64,000 bases of DNA from CAZHTF01 sp964535305. Lineage in GTDB: Bacteria > Planctomycetota > Phycisphaerae > UBA1845 > Fen-1342. The stretch lies in contig CAZHTF010000007.1 in NCBI GenBank assembly GCA_964535305.1, positions 15,177 to 79,176 of the forward strand, in the 5' to 3' direction. The notes under the pieces are model-generated. The model made no database searches and was not told where the DNA came from. It saw only the letters and a program-made list of their open reading frames with translations. A program made the translations under genes and the position numbers. Below are positions 61,856-64,000 of this stretch, in pieces. Positions within the stretch are counted from its first letter, which is position 1, and the number at the start of each line of letters is the position of its first letter.

Positions 61856-62047
61856 GCGATCTTCCAATTCTCTGGGGGGCCGCGAATTCAGACGGATGAT
61901 ACAGCGCGCCAAGCGCGGGTCAATTCCGACAGCCGCGCCGCGTCTGGATCGTCCACACCGGCGTGTCCGTGCTTTTTGACGGCGGATTGGGTAGCCTCTG
62001 TGCCCGTTGGCGCGGGGCCGATTTTCGTTGCGCGGAGACGCAGGCTT

Positions 62048-63049
<1,002 letters not shown>

Positions 63050-63091
63050 CCGGCGGCGGCTTCGGCCTGCGGCAATCGCGCGCGTGCGCCG

Positions 63092-64000
63092 CTAATCCGC
63101 CAGCTCGGCGAGCAGCCGGCGAAGCTCGGCATTTTGCGGATCCGCCGCCAGGGCGCGTTCGCACCAGTGCCGCGCGGTGGAGCCGTCTTGCGTGTACCCG
63201 CCGAGATACTGCTCGGAACACACCTGCGCCATGCGGATCAACGCGGCCCGGTCCGACGCATGCGTCACGAGCCGTTGTTTCAGCAGCCGCTGCGCGTCGG
63301 CGAAGCGCTGCAGTCGCGCGTATGCCAGCGCCAGGTTCGCACATGCAGCGCCGTCATCGGGCGTCAGCCGCAGCGCGGTTTCGAGCGCAGCGGCCGCTTC
63401 GGGCCAGGCATGCAGGTCCAGCAGCACTTCGCCCAGCCGCGCGTGCGATTCCGCGCTCGCGGGTTCGAGCGAGATCGCTGTTTTCCAAGCTTCCGCGGCA
63501 GCCTGCAAGCGCCCGAGCGCCTGCCGCGCGACCGCCAGGTTGAACCACACGCGCGCATCGGTCGGCGCCGAGTGCGCCAGGCATTCGAGCTGCGCGACGG
63601 CGGCACTCCAGCGCTGCGCGCGGAGCAGCGCCGTGGCAAGCCGCGCCCGGGTCGCGTCCTCCGGCGGGTCCTGCACTTCGAGCAGGCGCGTCAACACGTC
63701 CGCGGCAGCGTCCCAGCGCTCGAGCGCCTGCAGCGCGTCGGCCGCATCGCGCAGTGCGGCGGGGTGCGAGGCGTCGGCACGCAGCGTGTTCGTTGCCGCC
63801 GCGAGCCGCTGGCGAGCGCGTCGGGACGTTTCGTCGTCGGCCCAGATGACCTGCGCGGTCGGGTCGCGCGCCGCGGACGCAGGCGGGATCGGGGCGCTGC
63901 TCGCGCACGCTGCGCGGCGCAGCGGCGCACGCGCAGCGGCTTCCGGCGCGGCCGAGTGCAGGTCGTGTTCGTCCGCGGCAGCGCGCCGCCCCGTCGACGC
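63092..64000 (-). CDS. TPR-repeat protein (partial, 5' end outside window)
   Basis: The minus-strand frame is open from the stop at 63092 to the right edge, at least 302 residues, with no in-frame start that needs to be taken; a GTG at 63697 is internal. The readable part holds at least four TPR motifs, for example ARVWFNLAVARQALGRLQAA, SHARLGEVLLDLHAWPEAAAA and ACANLALAYARLQRFADAQR. Upstream of them is an Ala/Pro/Arg-rich segment (~90 residues) that may be a linker. Role unknown. It converges with moxR (42 bases between stops). Confidence 0.75.
   Translation of the reverse strand, partial: ASTGRRAAADEHDLHSAAPEAAARAPLRRAACASSAPIPPASAARDPTAQVIWADDETSRRARQRLAAATNTLRADASHPAALRDAADALQALERWDAAADVLTRLLEVQDPPEDATRARLATALLRAQRWSAAVAQLECLAHSAPTDARVWFNLAVARQALGRLQAAAEAWKTAISLEPASAESHARLGEVLLDLHAWPEAAAALETALRLTPDDGAACANLALAYARLQRFADAQRLLKQRLVTHASDRAALIRMAQVCSEQYLGGYTQDGSTARHWCERALAADPQNAELRRLLAELAD

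Noticed and set aside
61049..62047. N-terminal extension of MoxR
   Set aside because: Antisense to isocitrate dehydrogenase; MoxR family proteins start as at 62048.

Overview
The window looks like a draft chromosome fragment of a GC-rich planctomycete, most likely Phycisphaerae-like. Lineage is inferred from a combination of hallmarks: two orphan pseudopilin-like proteins with the N-terminal FTLIELLVVVAIIALL signature, C-terminal dockerin-like 'DLGILLGAW' repeats, a PEP-CTERM protein, PA14/DUF1080 and DUF2961 proteins, and a 'CxxCGYDxR...CPECG' zinc-ribbon membrane protein. No rRNA, tRNA, CRISPR array, insertion sequence or phage gene was recognised. Two runs of ten N (6292-6301 and 38572-38581) show that the sequence is a scaffold of at least three contigs.

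Layout. 1-2.3 kb, minus strand: nuoF (cut by the left edge), nuoE and an arginase. 2.4-6.1 kb, plus strand: a fatty-acid/short-chain acyl-CoA operon of two acyl-CoA dehydrogenases and a thiolase. 6.1-12.9 kb: a repeat-bearing gap, a pseudopilin, a Tat-exported DUF362 protein, a UAP1-type UDP-sugar pyrophosphorylase, MgtE and a TPR lipoprotein. 13.2-23.4 kb, plus strand: nuoGHIJKLMN, encoding most of complex I, with a shortened NuoG. 23.4-27.1 kb: a putative lipoprotein, an unrecognised 391-residue protein, purN, a small membrane protein and a MazG-like pyrophosphohydrolase. 27.1-33.9 kb is an envelope region: a lipoprotein, a DUF3352-like protein, a PDZ-less HtrA-type protease, two exported cysteine-rich proteins (one about half cysteine in its mature part), and an opposing, translationally coupled cassette of ECF sigma factor, anti-sigma factor and Pro/Gly-rich exported protein. 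34-40.5 kb: DUF1294 protein, secreted protein, aldehyde dehydrogenase, PA14-DUF1080 protein and a secreted EEP-family nuclease/phosphatase with dockerin-like tail. 40.6-43.3 kb: rpmB, gatC, gatA and a zinc-ribbon protein. 43.5-51.1 kb: DUF2961, a secreted PHP metallohydrolase, a second pseudopilin and a double LamG-like dockerin protein. 51.2-58.9 kb, all minus strand: def-fmt-rsmB, an FAD oxidoreductase, an MCE protein, an OppF-type ATPase and serS. 59-64 kb: PEP-CTERM protein, a Thermus-type isocitrate dehydrogenase, MoxR and a TPR protein cut by the right edge.

Most genes are housekeeping or metabolic: arginine breakdown, acyl-CoA oxidation feeding acetyl-CoA to isocitrate dehydrogenase, complex I respiration, and translation initiation and charging (def, fmt, rsmB, serS, gatCA, rpmB). 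The least explained part is 30.9-33.9 kb, where exported Cys-rich peptides face a sigma/anti-sigma cassette across a perfect bidirectional terminator hairpin. I do not see a clear defence system, biosynthetic cluster or mobile island. All assignments come from reading motifs; no database search was run.
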